From assembly GCA_934121925.1 (NCBI GenBank), contig CAKOVK010000004.1:14273-78272 (forward strand): 64,000 bases of DNA. The letters are read 5' to 3'. This stretch comes from an uncultured Clostridia bacterium. GTDB taxonomy: Bacteria; Bacillota; Clostridia; TANB77; CAG-508. The notes under the pieces were generated by a model that saw only the letters and a list, made by a program, of their open reading frames with translations, made no database searches and had not been told where the DNA came from. The number at the start of each line of letters is the position of its first letter. The stretch's first letter is position 1. A program made the translations under genes and the position numbers. Of this stretch, positions 43,153-53,395 are shown one piece after another.

Positions 43153-43585
43153 ATGAAAACAAAAATAATTTTAATAATACTAATAATTTTATGGATGGTA
43201 ACAGTATTTTTATTTTCCAATCAAAAAGGTGAAATATCAGGAAATACAAGTGGAAAATTTATAAAAGTACTTGCTAAAATATTTGCAAAAAATCCATCAG
43301 AAAAACAAATTGAAAGAATGCAATTACCAATACGAAAACTAGCACACTTTACAATTTATGCAATAGGTGGAGTATTGGCAATTTTGCTACTAAATCAATT
43401 TGAAATATCTTTTTTGAAAAAAATAATATATAGTCAACTAATTATTACAACATATGCAATAACAGATGAATTTCATCAATACTTTATACCACGGAAGAAC
43501 AGCAGCTATAACAGATGTATTAATAGATTCATTAGGAGGATTTACAGCAATAATATTAATTAGTTTGATGTTTATGAGTAAATAG
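43153..43585 (+). CDS. VanZ-like membrane protein, +1 frameshift at CGG
   Basis: In frame 0 the protein reads ...DEFHQYFIP then leaves the family sequence and stops at 43561. Skipping C43492 gives DEFHQYFIP-GRTAAITDVLIDSLGGF and ends at a TAG at 43583, a 143-residue VanZ-like protein with the conserved HQxFxPGRxxxxxDxxxDxxG motif and four membrane helices. The zero-frame codon at the break is CGG. VanZ-like proteins are membrane proteins of uncertain function, some linked to teicoplanin or lipoglycopeptide resistance. The gene sits 12 bases after the dehydratase gene in the operon. The family match of the restored sequence is strong. Confidence 0.85.
43492..43495 (+). other. +1 frameshift site C (CGGA) in the VanZ-like gene
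   Basis: Frame 0 reads ATA CCA CGG AAG AAC. Skipping C43492 gives CCA GGA AGA ACA, the conserved PGR of VanZ. Confidence 0.85.
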
Positions 43586-43611
43586 AAAACAATAAAAGAA
43601 AGAAGAAGAAA

Positions 43612-44226
43612 ATGAAAAAAACATATATAATTATAAAAAATATAATTGATTTTATTTTATCACTAATTGCATTAATAATTTTACTTCCATTTTTTTGCAT
43701 ATTTGCAATAATAATAAAATTAGAATCAAGAGGACCAATATTTTTTAAGCAAAAAAGAATAGGAAAAAATAAAAAAGAATTCTATATATACAAATTTAGA
43801 ACAATGAGAACAGATACACCAAAAGACATGCCAACTCATCTATTAAAAGATGCAGAATCATATATAACTAAAAGCGGAAAAATTTTTAGAAAAACAAGTA
43901 TAGATGAATTACCACAAATATTAAATATACTAAAAGGACAAATGAGCATAATTGGCCCAAGACCAGCATTATGGAATCAGTATGACTTAATAAAGGAAAG
44001 AGATAAATATAATGCAAATTCAATAAGACCAGGATTAACAGGATGGGCTCAAGTAAATGGAAGAGATGAATTAGAAATACCAATCAAAGCAAAATTTGAT
44101 GGAGAATATGTAGAAAAAATGTCACTTTTATTTGATACAAAAATATTTTTGAAAACAATAATAAAAGTATTTAAGCATGATGGAGTTGTAGAGGGAAAAG
44201 TAGAAAAAGAAAAGGTGAATATTTAA
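43612..44226 (+). CDS. Initiating sugar-phosphate transferase
   Basis: A 204-residue polyprenyl-phosphate hexose-1-phosphate transferase (bacterial sugar transferase, PF02397). It starts the repeat unit by moving a sugar phosphate onto undecaprenyl phosphate. One N-terminal hairpin helix (about 8-33), then FFKQKRIGKNKKEFYIYKFRTM, KTSIDELPQILNILKGQMSIIGPRP and RPGLTGWAQVNGRD. It is the short form without the four-helix domain. Its TAA overlaps the ATG of the next gene. Confidence 0.94.
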   Translation: MKKTYIIIKNIIDFILSLIALIILLPFFCIFAIIIKLESRGPIFFKQKRIGKNKKEFYIYKFRTMRTDTPKDMPTHLLKDAESYITKSGKIFRKTSIDELPQILNILKGQMSIIGPRPALWNQYDLIKERDKYNANSIRPGLTGWAQVNGRDELEIPIKAKFDGEYVEKMSLLFDTKIFLKTIIKVFKHDGVVEGKVEKEKVNI

Positions 44227-45404
44227 TGAAAATATTAACAATTTGCCAATACTATTATCCAGAACCATTTAGAATTAATGAAATATGTGAGGAAATGGTA
44301 AGAAGGGGTAATGAAGTAACGGTTCTTACAGGTTTGCCAAACTATCCTGATGGAAAAATTTATAATGGGTACAAATTTTTAAAGAAAAGAAAAGAAAAAA
44401 TAAATGGAGTTAATGTTATTAGAAACTTTGAAATTGCAAGAAGAAAAGGTGTGATTTTTAGAGCATTGAATTATCTAAGTTTTGCAATTTCTGCTTCAAT
44501 AAGAGCTTTTTTCCTTAAAGATGAATTTGATGTAATATATGTATATCAGTTGTCTCCAATTTCTATGGCTAAACCAGCAATTACTTATAAGAGAAAGAAT
44601 AAGACTAAAATAGTATTATATTGTTTAGACTTATGGCCGGATAGTATTAAAACTTTCGGAATAAAAGAAAATAGTAAGATATATACATTAATTGATAAAT
44701 ATAGCAAAAAAATTTACAGTTCTGTAGATAGAATATTGATTTCATCAAGTATGTTTAATGAAAATTTTAAAAATCTAGAACCTAAATATGTTCCACAATA
44801 TTCTGAGCAATTGCTATCTAAAAAACAGAATGAAAAATCAGACAAAATGAATTTTATATTTGCAGGGAATATAGGAAAAGCTCAAAGTATAGAAACAATT
44901 ATTAAAGCTGCCAATGAACTAAAAGATAAAAACAATATTTTGTTTCATATTATTGGAGATGGAAGCGAATTAAGTAACATACAACTAATGTCTAAGAATT
45001 ATAATCTAAATAACGTTATTTTTCATGGAAGGGTAAGCCTAAATGAAATGCAACACTACTATAATCTAGCAGATGCGATGCTGGTGACCCTTGGAAAAGA
45101 TGATTTCTTGGCAAAAACTTTACCAGGCAAAGTCCAATCATGTATGGCGACCGGAAATGCAATTATAGGAGCAGCGAATGGAGAGATAATGAATGTTATA
45201 AGCAAAGCAAATTGCGGCTATTGTGTGGATGCAGAAGATTATAAGGCTCTGGCGACAAAAATAGAAGAGTTTTCTGAATTGAGCGAAGATGAAAAAAGTA
45301 AATTACAAGAAAACGCTTACAACTATTACAGTTTAAATTTTAGTAGAGATAAATTCATTGAAAAAACAATGAATGCATTGAAGGAGGAATGTATAAATGT
45401 TTAA
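44226..45404 (+). CDS. WbuB-like family 4 glycosyltransferase
   Basis: A 392-residue GT-B glycosyltransferase resembling WbuB (L-fucosamine or related transfer). QYYYPEPFRINEI at the N-terminus is typical of this subgroup, and LPGKVQSCMATGNAIIGAANGE is the donor-binding region. It starts inside the previous stop (TAATG) and overlaps capE by eight bases, so translation is coupled. Its pairing with the FucNAc genes fits an L-FucNAc transferase, an inference. Confidence 0.88.
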   Translation: MKILTICQYYYPEPFRINEICEEMVRRGNEVTVLTGLPNYPDGKIYNGYKFLKKRKEKINGVNVIRNFEIARRKGVIFRALNYLSFAISASIRAFFLKDEFDVIYVYQLSPISMAKPAITYKRKNKTKIVLYCLDLWPDSIKTFGIKENSKIYTLIDKYSKKIYSSVDRILISSSMFNENFKNLEPKYVPQYSEQLLSKKQNEKSDKMNFIFAGNIGKAQSIETIIKAANELKDKNNILFHIIGDGSELSNIQLMSKNYNLNNVIFHGRVSLNEMQHYYNLADAMLVTLGKDDFLAKTLPGKVQSCMATGNAIIGAANGEIMNVISKANCGYCVDAEDYKALATKIEEFSELSEDEKSKLQENAYNYYSLNFSRDKFIEKTMNALKEECINV

Positions 45405-46419
45405 AGGAAAAACTTTATTAATTACAGGAGGGACAGGGTCATTTGGACATGCTGTAACAAACAGATTCTTAAATTCAGATATAAAAGAAATAAGAATCTT
45501 TTCACGTGATGAAAAAAAACAAGATGATATGAGAAAAGAGTATAATAATGATAAATTAAAATTTTATATAGGCGATGTAAGAGATTTACAAAGTGTAAAA
45601 AATGCTATGCATGGAGTAGATTATATTTTCCATGCAGCAGCATTAAAACAAGTGCCAAGTTGCGAATTCTTTCCATTAGAAGCTGTTAAGACAAATGTAT
45701 TGGGAACGAATAATGTACTAACAGCTGCAATTGAAGAAGGAGTAAAAAAAGTAATATGTTTATCTACAGATAAAGCTGCATATCCAGTAAATGCAATGGG
45801 AACTTCAAAAGCAATGATGGAAAAAGTGGCTGTTGCAAAATCAAGAACAGTAAAACCGGAAAATACAACAATATGTGCAACAAGATATGGAAATGTAATG
45901 TGTTCAAGAGGATCTGTTATTCCATTGTTTATAGAACAAATAAAAGCAGGAAAGCCGATAACAATTACAGAACCAAAAATGACAAGGTTCATAATGAGCC
46001 TGGAAGAAGCGGTTGAACTTGTAGTATTTGCGTTTAAAAATGCAGATGCAGGAGACATAATGGTACAGAAAGCACCAGCATGTACAATTGAAGTTTTAGC
46101 ACAAGCAGTAAAAGAACTATTTGGAGTTCCGAATCATGAAACAAGAGTTATAGGAATAAGACATGGAGAAAAAATGTATGAAACACTTTTAACAAATGAA
46201 GAATGTGCTCATGCAATCGATATGGGGAACTTCTATAGAGTACCTTGTGATAAAAGAGACTTAAATTATGATAAATACTTTATAGAAGGAAATGAGGAAA
46301 GAACAAAACTTTCTGAATTTAATTCAAATAATACTGAACTTTTAGATGTTGAAGCTGTTAAACAGAAATTATTAAAATTGGATTATATTCAAGAAGAGCT
46401 AAACAGCTGGGAAAAATAA
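45397..46419 (+). CDS. capE: UDP-GlcNAc 4,6-dehydratase/5-epimerase (CapE/FnlA)
   Basis: A 340-residue SDR enzyme that starts UDP-L-FucNAc synthesis by C4,6-dehydration and C5 epimerisation of UDP-GlcNAc. ITGGTGSFGHAV is the NAD-binding motif, STDKAAYPVNAMGTSKAMMEK the catalytic region with Met in place of Tyr. The C-terminal latch typical of CapE (EECAHAIDMGNFYRVP) is present. AAGGAGG precedes the ATG. It is followed by capF and capG, the complete pathway in order. Confidence 0.93.
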   Translation: MFKGKTLLITGGTGSFGHAVTNRFLNSDIKEIRIFSRDEKKQDDMRKEYNNDKLKFYIGDVRDLQSVKNAMHGVDYIFHAAALKQVPSCEFFPLEAVKTNVLGTNNVLTAAIEEGVKKVICLSTDKAAYPVNAMGTSKAMMEKVAVAKSRTVKPENTTICATRYGNVMCSRGSVIPLFIEQIKAGKPITITEPKMTRFIMSLEEAVELVVFAFKNADAGDIMVQKAPACTIEVLAQAVKELFGVPNHETRVIGIRHGEKMYETLLTNEECAHAIDMGNFYRVPCDKRDLNYDKYFIEGNEERTKLSEFNSNNTELLDVEAVKQKLLKLDYIQEELNSWEK

Positions 46420-46438
46420 AAAACAAGGAATGAAAAGA

Positions 46439-47548
46439 ATGAAGATATTAGTTACAGGAGCAAAAGGATTTATTGGTAAGAATTTAATCAGTGAGTTAAA
46501 TAACAGAGGATATAATGAAATATATGAATGCGATATAGATACAACACAAGAAGAACTTGAAGAGTACACAAAAAAATGTGAATTTATATTCCATTTAGCT
46601 GGAGTAAACAGACCAGAAAAAGAAGAAGAGTTTATGAATGGAAACTATGGATTTACATCCATATTGCTTAATTTATTAAAGTCTAACAATAATAAATCGC
46701 CAATACTAATAACATCTTCTATACAAGCAAAATTAGATAATCCGTATGGAAAAAGTAAAAAAGCAGGAGAAGACTTAATGTTTAACTATGGAATAGAAAA
46801 TGGAGTTAAAACATTAGTTTATAGACTACCAAATGTATTTGGTAAATGGTGTAGACCAAACTATAATAGTGCTGTTGCAACATTTTGCAATAACATAGCA
46901 AATAATTTACCAATACAAATTAATGACCCTAATGTAACGATGAACTTAGTATACATAGATGATGTAGTAAATGAATTTATAAATGCATTAGAAGGTAACG
47001 AAAATAACCAAGACCAATTTTGTTATATTCCAACAGTTCATACGATAAAACTAGGTAGAATTGTTGAAATCTTAAATTCATTTAAGGAATCAAGAGAAAA
47101 CTTACAAATTCCTAATATGAAAGATGAATTTATAAAAAAATTATATAGTACATATTTAACATATTTACCAGAAAATGAATTTGCATATAAAGTAAAAATG
47201 AATATAGACAATAGAGGATCATTTACAGAGCTCTTTAAAACTGAAGAAAGAGGACAAGTATCTGTAAATATTTCTAAACCAGGAATTGTAAAAGGAAATC
47301 ACTGGCATCATACTAAAAATGAAAAATTTGTTGTAATATCTGGACAAGGTGTGATAAGATTTAGAAAAATAAATACAGATAAAGTTATAGAATATAAAGT
47401 AAATGGAAATGAGCTTACAGTTGTAGATATTCCATGTGGATATACTCATAATATAGAAAACACAGGTGAAACAGACTTAGTAACAATAATGTGGGCTAAT
47501 GAGGTGTTTAATCCAGAAAAGCCAGATACATATTTTATGGAGGTATAA
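46439..47548 (+). CDS. capF: CapF/FnlB-like reductase with cupin domain
   Basis: A 369-residue bifunctional protein: N-terminal SDR reductase (ILVTGAKGFIGKNL, NPYGKSKKAGE) and C-terminal cupin (about 245-369, GIVKGNHWHHTKNEKFVVISGQG) holding the zinc ligands. It acts as C3 epimerase and C4 reductase in UDP-L-FucNAc synthesis. ATG 46439 has a good distance from AAGGA; the ATG at 46430 abuts that site. It sits between capE and capG. Confidence 0.92.
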   Translation: MKILVTGAKGFIGKNLISELNNRGYNEIYECDIDTTQEELEEYTKKCEFIFHLAGVNRPEKEEEFMNGNYGFTSILLNLLKSNNNKSPILITSSIQAKLDNPYGKSKKAGEDLMFNYGIENGVKTLVYRLPNVFGKWCRPNYNSAVATFCNNIANNLPIQINDPNVTMNLVYIDDVVNEFINALEGNENNQDQFCYIPTVHTIKLGRIVEILNSFKESRENLQIPNMKDEFIKKLYSTYLTYLPENEFAYKVKMNIDNRGSFTELFKTEERGQVSVNISKPGIVKGNHWHHTKNEKFVVISGQGVIRFRKINTDKVIEYKVNGNELTVVDIPCGYTHNIENTGETDLVTIMWANEVFNPEKPDTYFMEV

Positions 47549-47549
47549 A

Positions 47550-48674
47550 ATGGAAAAATTAAAGTTAATGACAATAGTTGGAACAAGGCCAGAGATAATA
47601 AGATTGTCAGCAGTAATTAAATGTGCTGATAAATATTTCAATCACATATTGGTACATACAGGACAGAATTGGGATTATACATTGAATCAAATATTTTTTG
47701 AAAATTTAAACTTAAGAGAACCAGATTATTATTTAGACTCTGTGGGCGAAAACTTAGGATCAACAATGGGAAATATAATTTCAAAATCTTATGACTTAAT
47801 GTTAAAAGAAAAACCAGATGCTATTTTAGTCCTTGGAGATACAAACTCTGCGTTATCAGCAATATCAGCTAAAAGACTAAAAATACCAATTTTCCACATG
47901 GAGGCAGGAAATAGATGCTGGGATTGGAATGTACCAGAAATGATTAATAGAAAAATTGTAGACCATATATCAGATATTAACTTACCATATACAGAACATT
48001 CAAGAAGATATTTATTATCAGAAGGAATTGATGGTAAAACGATATTTGTAACAGGGTCACCAATGAGAGAAGTTTTAAGAGATCATATGGACGATATTGA
48101 AAAAAGTGATGTCTTAGAAAGATTAAATCTAAAAAAAGATAATTATATATTAGTTTCGGCACACAGAGAAGAAAATATTGATAATGAAGAGCATTTTATG
48201 CAATTAATGACTTCAATAAATAACATTGCAGAAAAGTATCAAATGCCTGTAATATATTCTACACATCCAAGAAGTATGAAGTTTATTGAAAAGAGAAATT
48301 TCAAGTTTCATCCATTAGTTCAAAATTTAAAGCCATTTGGGTTTAATGATTATAATAAATTACAAATGAATAGCCATTGCGTTATGTCTGATAGTGGAAC
48401 ATTATCAGAAGAGAGTGCAATGTTAGGATTTGCAGGAGTTCTAATTAGAACATCAACAGAAAGACCAGAAGTTTTAGACAAAGGGACTGTTGTAGTTGGA
48501 GGAATAGAAAGTAAAGATGTTGAACAGGCTGTGGAACTTGCAATTGAAATGAAGAAAAACAATGAAGAAGTAGTAATGGCAGAGGATTATGCAGACACAA
48601 ATGTATCTGTTAAGGTTGTAAAGTTGATACAAAGTTATACAGAAATAGTAAATAAAACGGTTTGGGGAAAATAA
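47550..48674 (+). CDS. capG: UDP-N-acetyl-L-talosamine/fucosamine 2-epimerase (CapG/FnlC)
   Basis: A 374-residue non-hydrolysing UDP-HexNAc 2-epimerase, last step to UDP-L-FucNAc. IVGTRPEIIRLSAVI, MEAGNRCWDWNVPEMINRKIVD and SAHREENID are the family motifs; the NRCWDWNVPEMINR variant fits the CapG/FnlC branch. Start ATG 47550 follows TGGAGG and lies two bases after the capF stop. Confidence 0.92.
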   Translation: MEKLKLMTIVGTRPEIIRLSAVIKCADKYFNHILVHTGQNWDYTLNQIFFENLNLREPDYYLDSVGENLGSTMGNIISKSYDLMLKEKPDAILVLGDTNSALSAISAKRLKIPIFHMEAGNRCWDWNVPEMINRKIVDHISDINLPYTEHSRRYLLSEGIDGKTIFVTGSPMREVLRDHMDDIEKSDVLERLNLKKDNYILVSAHREENIDNEEHFMQLMTSINNIAEKYQMPVIYSTHPRSMKFIEKRNFKFHPLVQNLKPFGFNDYNKLQMNSHCVMSDSGTLSEESAMLGFAGVLIRTSTERPEVLDKGTVVVGGIESKDVEQAVELAIEMKKNNEEVVMAEDYADTNVSVKVVKLIQSYTEIVNKTVWGK

Positions 48675-48691
48675 AAATAAGGAGTAAAAAA

Positions 48692-49765
48692 TTGAAGGTT
48701 TTAATTCTTTTAGCAGACAATGTTTATTTAACACCATATTTAAAGTTTTATACTTCATTATTAGATGAATGTAACATAAAATATGATATTATTTTTTGGG
48801 ATAAAAATGATAATGAGAAAACAACTAAAGATAATTATTTTAGATTTCATTATAAAGCGAACAATAAATTTAAGAAGATATTTGGATATATTAAATATAA
48901 AAAATATATAAAAAAAATAGAAAAAAAAGAAAAATACGATATAGTAATAACATTACATACAATTGTTGCATTTTTGATATATAAAACGCTATTAAAAAAA
49001 TATAAAAAAAAGTATATATATGATGTTAGAGATTATAGCTATGAAAATATACTTATATATAAGTATATACAGAAAAAAATAGTTAAAAATTCTATGATTA
49101 ACATAATCTCGTCAAATGGATACAAAACTTTTTTACCTAAAGGGTATGATTACTATGTAACACACAACATACCGGTAGGTGACTATTCTAACTATAAACA
49201 AATGCAAAATTCAAATAAAGATACTATTGAGATAAGTTATATAGGACTTATAAGATTCATGGAACAAAATAAGAAGATAATTTCTTTTTTTAAGAATGAT
49301 AAAAGATTTCATATAAACTTTATAGGAACAAATGCAACTGAGCTTAAAAAATTTTGTGACGATAATAGTATAAAGAATGTTACTTTGATTGATACATTTG
49401 AGCCGGAGTTAACAATGGATTTCTATAAAACAACGGACATTATAATGAATCTCTATGGAAATAAATCAAGATTACTAGATTATGCAATTTCCAATAAACT
49501 ATACTATTCTGCAATATTATACAAACCAATTTTAGTTTGCAAAGATACATACATGGAAAAAGCAACTCAAAAGTATAAAATAGGTTTTACTCTAAATTTA
49601 AATTCAGAGACAGAAAAAGACGAATTATATAAATACATAAAAGAATTAAATAGAGAAGAATATATAAAAAATTGTGATAAATTTATGGAACATGTATATA
49701 AAGAACAACAAATTCTAAATAAAAAATTAATAAAAGTATTAAAAAACAAGGAGAATTTTAGATGA
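48692..49765 (+). CDS. Probable glycosyltransferase
   Basis: A 357-residue GT-B-like protein with weak N-terminal similarity to family 4 enzymes (LKVLILLADNVYLTPYLKFY) and an ISYIGLIRFMEQNK start of the second domain; the donor site is divergent (MNLYGNKSRLLDYAISNKLYYSAILYKPILV). The TTG start at 48692 has AAGGAG nine bases upstream. It ends with TGA overlapping the ATG of the next gene (ATGA), evidence that TGA is a true stop here. Confidence 0.75.
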   Translation: MKVLILLADNVYLTPYLKFYTSLLDECNIKYDIIFWDKNDNEKTTKDNYFRFHYKANNKFKKIFGYIKYKKYIKKIEKKEKYDIVITLHTIVAFLIYKTLLKKYKKKYIYDVRDYSYENILIYKYIQKKIVKNSMINIISSNGYKTFLPKGYDYYVTHNIPVGDYSNYKQMQNSNKDTIEISYIGLIRFMEQNKKIISFFKNDKRFHINFIGTNATELKKFCDDNSIKNVTLIDTFEPELTMDFYKTTDIIMNLYGNKSRLLDYAISNKLYYSAILYKPILVCKDTYMEKATQKYKIGFTLNLNSETEKDELYKYIKELNREEYIKNCDKFMEHVYKEQQILNKKLIKVLKNKENFR

Positions 49766-50880
49766 TAAAAGTATTACACCTTTTTACAACTTTAAATACT
49801 GGAGGCGTAGAGAGCTTTATATATAACTATTACTCTCATATAGATAATAAAAAAATTCAATTTGATGAAGTCGTATTGGGAAATGAACCTGGATACATGG
49901 AACCAATGTTTAAAAAACTTAATAGTAATATTTATCATATAAAAAGGTTTAGAGAAAATCCCATTAAACACTATATTTCTTTGTCAAAGATTATTAAAAA
50001 TGGAAAATATGATATAATACATTGCCATGGATATAAATCTGTTCTAGGACTAATACTTGCAAAAAAATATAAATGCAAAGTTAGAATTATTCATAGCCAC
50101 ATGGCAGATGTTGATGAAAATATTATTCAAAAAATACTAAGAAAATTATTGACATTTATAGCTAATAGAAATGCAACAGATAAATTTGCTTGTGGAATAG
50201 ATGCAGCTAAATGGTTGTATGGAGAAAAAGAATTTAATAAAGGCAATATATTAGTTATAAATAATGCAATAGACTTAAAGAAATATTCTTATAGTGAAGA
50301 AAAAAGAATTAAAATACAAAGTGAGTTAAATTTGGCAAATAAATTCACTGTAGGAAATGTAGCGAGACTTACAGAACAAAAAAATCAAGAGTTTTTATTA
50401 GAAATAGTAAGAGAATTAATTAAAAAAGTTCCAAATGCAACATTATTATTGGTTGGAGATGGAGAAGATGAACAAAAACTGAAACAAAAAACTAAGGAAT
50501 TAAAAATTGAAAAGAATGTGAAATTTTTAGGATTAAGAAAAGATGTTTCAGATTTATTATCATCATTTGACGTGTTTTTATTGCCATCAAAATATGAAGG
50601 ACTTCCGGTAATCCTGGCGGAAGTACAAGCTAGTGGTGTGCCTGCATTAGTATCAGATAGCATTACAAAAGAAATAAATATTACTAAAAATATTTATTAT
50701 TTTTCGCTAGATAAATCTCCAATGGAATGGAGAGATTACATCTTGGATATCTATAATGAAAATAAAAAAAATGATAGAAATAAAATAAATGAGAAAATGA
50801 AATATGGCAAATATGATATAGAATATCAATCCAATGAATTATTAAAAGAATACGAAAGATTAATTATAGAAAAGAGGTAA
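49762..50880 (+). CDS. Family 1/4 glycosyltransferase (EpsF-like)
   Basis: A 372-residue GT-B glycosyltransferase. HLFTTLNTGGVESFIYNYYSH is the acceptor-side signature seen in EpsF-type enzymes; GNVARLTEQKNQEFLLEIV and SKYEGLPVILAEVQASGVPALVSD form the donor site with its EX7E motif. Start overlaps the previous stop. It adds a sugar to the lipid-linked repeat unit on the cytoplasmic face; the sugar is unknown. Confidence 0.92.
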   Translation: MIKVLHLFTTLNTGGVESFIYNYYSHIDNKKIQFDEVVLGNEPGYMEPMFKKLNSNIYHIKRFRENPIKHYISLSKIIKNGKYDIIHCHGYKSVLGLILAKKYKCKVRIIHSHMADVDENIIQKILRKLLTFIANRNATDKFACGIDAAKWLYGEKEFNKGNILVINNAIDLKKYSYSEEKRIKIQSELNLANKFTVGNVARLTEQKNQEFLLEIVRELIKKVPNATLLLVGDGEDEQKLKQKTKELKIEKNVKFLGLRKDVSDLLSSFDVFLLPSKYEGLPVILAEVQASGVPALVSDSITKEINITKNIYYFSLDKSPMEWRDYILDIYNENKKNDRNKINEKMKYGKYDIEYQSNELLKEYERLIIEKR

Positions 50881-50884
50881 AAAT

Positions 50885-52309
50885 TTGAAAGAGAATAAGA
50901 CAAAAAGTATGATAATATTGCTTATTAACATTTTATTTGTTACATTTTTCTCTATTAGTAGTTCAAAATGTTTTAGTAACAATTCAAATATTGCAGATAC
51001 ATATAATCATTTTTTTACATGGATATGTATTTTAGCAATGATAGAAATAATTTCATTTAAAATGAAAAAAATTTCTATATATGATTTTATTTTATGGTTT
51101 ATTGCAATCTCATATTTTTTCATGTTTGGCTTTATATTTCAAGGCTTCTTTAATTTAAAAACTACACTACTATGGAATCCATTAAAGTATTATAGCTATA
51201 ACGAAATTTTTAAAGCATATAGCTTTGCGATATTATCTTTATCTAGTTTTTCAACTGGATACTTAATTTTCTATTTTGCAGAAAAATCAATTAATAAATA
51301 TGGACTAAAAGAACTAAAAAAGCAAAGTTATAATAAAAAAATGTTTATAATAGGAGTTACTGTATTAACGATAGGAACTATTGCAAAACTTATTAATGAT
51401 ATAGGTTTAATTACAAAAGTTAGGGTGGCGAATTCTTACACTGCGTTTTCGACAGCTACAAGCACAGGTTTATTTGATGACTTAGCATTTCTCTGCTTAC
51501 CAGGTTTGTTTTGTATATTTTATAGTGGATGTGCAACAGAAAAAAGCAAGAAAAATCTTTTCTATTTTTTCTTAATTTACTATATCGTAATGATGCTTCT
51601 TACAGGAAGTAGGAAAATTCAAGTCTTTTCTATTTTATCATTAACTCTTGGATATAATTTTTCAATAGAAAGAAGAAAAGAAAAAGTTCCGATATGGAAA
51701 ATAATAGTATATTTAGTATTATCATTAATAACAGTTAATATATTAATCATCATTAGAAAAAATAGGTTTGACTTATCAACAATAATACCTACATTTGTAG
51801 ACAATTTGTTATCATTAAATTTATTTGAAAATATATTTGGAGAAGTGTTTTCAGAAACTGGAATTACAATTCTCTCGGTGGCTTCAATAATAAAATCAGT
51901 TCCGGCTATATTTCCGTTTGAATATGGTAAGACTTTTTTAAGAACAATACCATCTATTTTCCCTATAGGATGGCTGAGTGGTGACTTTTTTTCTAAAGCA
52001 TCTTCAACAAATGTGATAAATGCATATACCAAAATACCTGTTGGATCAAGCTTTATTGGGGATCTTTATTGGAATTGGGGATATTGTGGAGGAATATTAA
52101 TGGCTTTTGTTTCTGGTATAATAGTACAGAAAATTATTAGCATTAACAATAAACAAAGCCGAATTGGTTACGCAATTTATTTTTCAGTATTTTCACAATT
52201 AATAGTTTTAGTAAGAGCTGAATTGTTTGATATATTTCGTCCACTGTTTATGATTTTCATTATAAAGCTAATTATAGAAAAAGTTAAAATACCAATTAAA
52301 GAGGAGTAA
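50885..52309 (+). CDS. Polysaccharide repeat-unit polymerase (Wzy-like)
   Basis: A 474-residue integral membrane protein with about 11-12 helices and a large external loop between about residues 330 and 400 (TNVINAYTKIPVGSSFIGDLYWNWG), as in oligosaccharide repeat-unit polymerases. It is the only Wzy candidate in the locus. TTG start 50885 with AGAGG upstream, four bases after the previous stop. Confidence 0.82.
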   Translation: MKENKTKSMIILLINILFVTFFSISSSKCFSNNSNIADTYNHFFTWICILAMIEIISFKMKKISIYDFILWFIAISYFFMFGFIFQGFFNLKTTLLWNPLKYYSYNEIFKAYSFAILSLSSFSTGYLIFYFAEKSINKYGLKELKKQSYNKKMFIIGVTVLTIGTIAKLINDIGLITKVRVANSYTAFSTATSTGLFDDLAFLCLPGLFCIFYSGCATEKSKKNLFYFFLIYYIVMMLLTGSRKIQVFSILSLTLGYNFSIERRKEKVPIWKIIVYLVLSLITVNILIIIRKNRFDLSTIIPTFVDNLLSLNLFENIFGEVFSETGITILSVASIIKSVPAIFPFEYGKTFLRTIPSIFPIGWLSGDFFSKASSTNVINAYTKIPVGSSFIGDLYWNWGYCGGILMAFVSGIIVQKIISINNKQSRIGYAIYFSVFSQLIVLVRAELFDIFRPLFMIFIIKLIIEKVKIPIKEE

Positions 52310-52315
52310 ATATTT

Positions 52316-53395
52316 ATGTATAAAAGAATATTATTACATGGTGCAACTAATTGTGGATCAAGCAACTATGGAGACTTTTTGTATGGATATATTGTATATC
52401 AGTTTTTTGAACAGAAAAAAATGAATGTGGAATTTTATCAACCTTCAGCTTTTTTTATGGAATATATTGAAAATTATAACAATATAATAAAATTTAAGAA
52501 AAATAAGGCGGATTTAATAGTGTACATTCCAGGAGGGTATTTTGGAGAAGGACATAAAGCTAAATTAAAAGAAAACATAATGCAATTTTTAAGATTTATG
52601 CCTCTAGGAATATGGGCGTCATGCAAGAAAAAACCAATAATTGTCATGGGAATTGGAGCAGGGCCAATAAACAATATCTTTATGAAACTTGCGATAAAAC
52701 GAATCTGTAATAATGCAAAATTTGTTACGACAAGAGACAATATATCGTATAAAGAATTAAAAAAGATATGTCCGAAAGCTAATATAATAGAATGTGGGGA
52801 TTTAATCTTAACTAAAAAGTGGAATGAAAATAAAATTAAAACCGGACAAATTAATAAAATAGCAGGATTAAATAAAAAAATTATACTAGTGCATTACAAT
52901 CATGATAAAGAAGCGTTGAAAAAATTTGCAGAAGCTCTAAATATTTTTATAAATAACAACAAAGAATATTTTGTTGTTGTATCAGCTGACAGTATATTAG
53001 AGAATGAAGATGAATACTATAATGAGTTTAAAAAAATATTTAAATATAGATCTGAACACTTTGTTTACAATAATCCTTTTGAAATGACAGAATTACTAAA
53101 ATTATCAAATGTTGTATTAACTTGCAAATTACATATTGGGGTTGTGTCAGCGCTATATGAAAAATCAGTAATTGCTGCTGCCTGCCATCCTGAGAAGACA
53201 ATGAGATTTTATGAACAAATAAATGAGTCAAATCGTTGTATAGAATTGGAAAAAATAGAGCCTTACCAACTGGCTAATTTATTAGAAAAATACAAAGAAA
53301 AAAGAATTAATATAAAAGATGAGGTTGTTGATAAAGCAAATAAGACATGGAAAATATTAGAGGACTTTTTGGGTGATGAGAATGAAAAAAGATAA
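52316..53395 (+). CDS. Polysaccharide pyruvyl transferase family protein
   Basis: A 359-residue PF04230 protein that adds pyruvate ketals to sugars from phosphoenolpyruvate. GATNCGSSNYGDFLYGY, the IVMGIGAGPINN strand, FVTTRDNISYKELKK and LTCKLHIGVVSALYE (with the conserved His) match the family. AGAGGAG lies in the end of the previous gene. A pyruvylated, acidic polymer is therefore likely. It overlaps the flippase gene by 14 bases. Confidence 0.88.
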   Translation: MYKRILLHGATNCGSSNYGDFLYGYIVYQFFEQKKMNVEFYQPSAFFMEYIENYNNIIKFKKNKADLIVYIPGGYFGEGHKAKLKENIMQFLRFMPLGIWASCKKKPIIVMGIGAGPINNIFMKLAIKRICNNAKFVTTRDNISYKELKKICPKANIIECGDLILTKKWNENKIKTGQINKIAGLNKKIILVHYNHDKEALKKFAEALNIFINNNKEYFVVVSADSILENEDEYYNEFKKIFKYRSEHFVYNNPFEMTELLKLSNVVLTCKLHIGVVSALYEKSVIAAACHPEKTMRFYEQINESNRCIELEKIEPYQLANLLEKYKEKRINIKDEVVDKANKTWKILEDFLGDENEKR

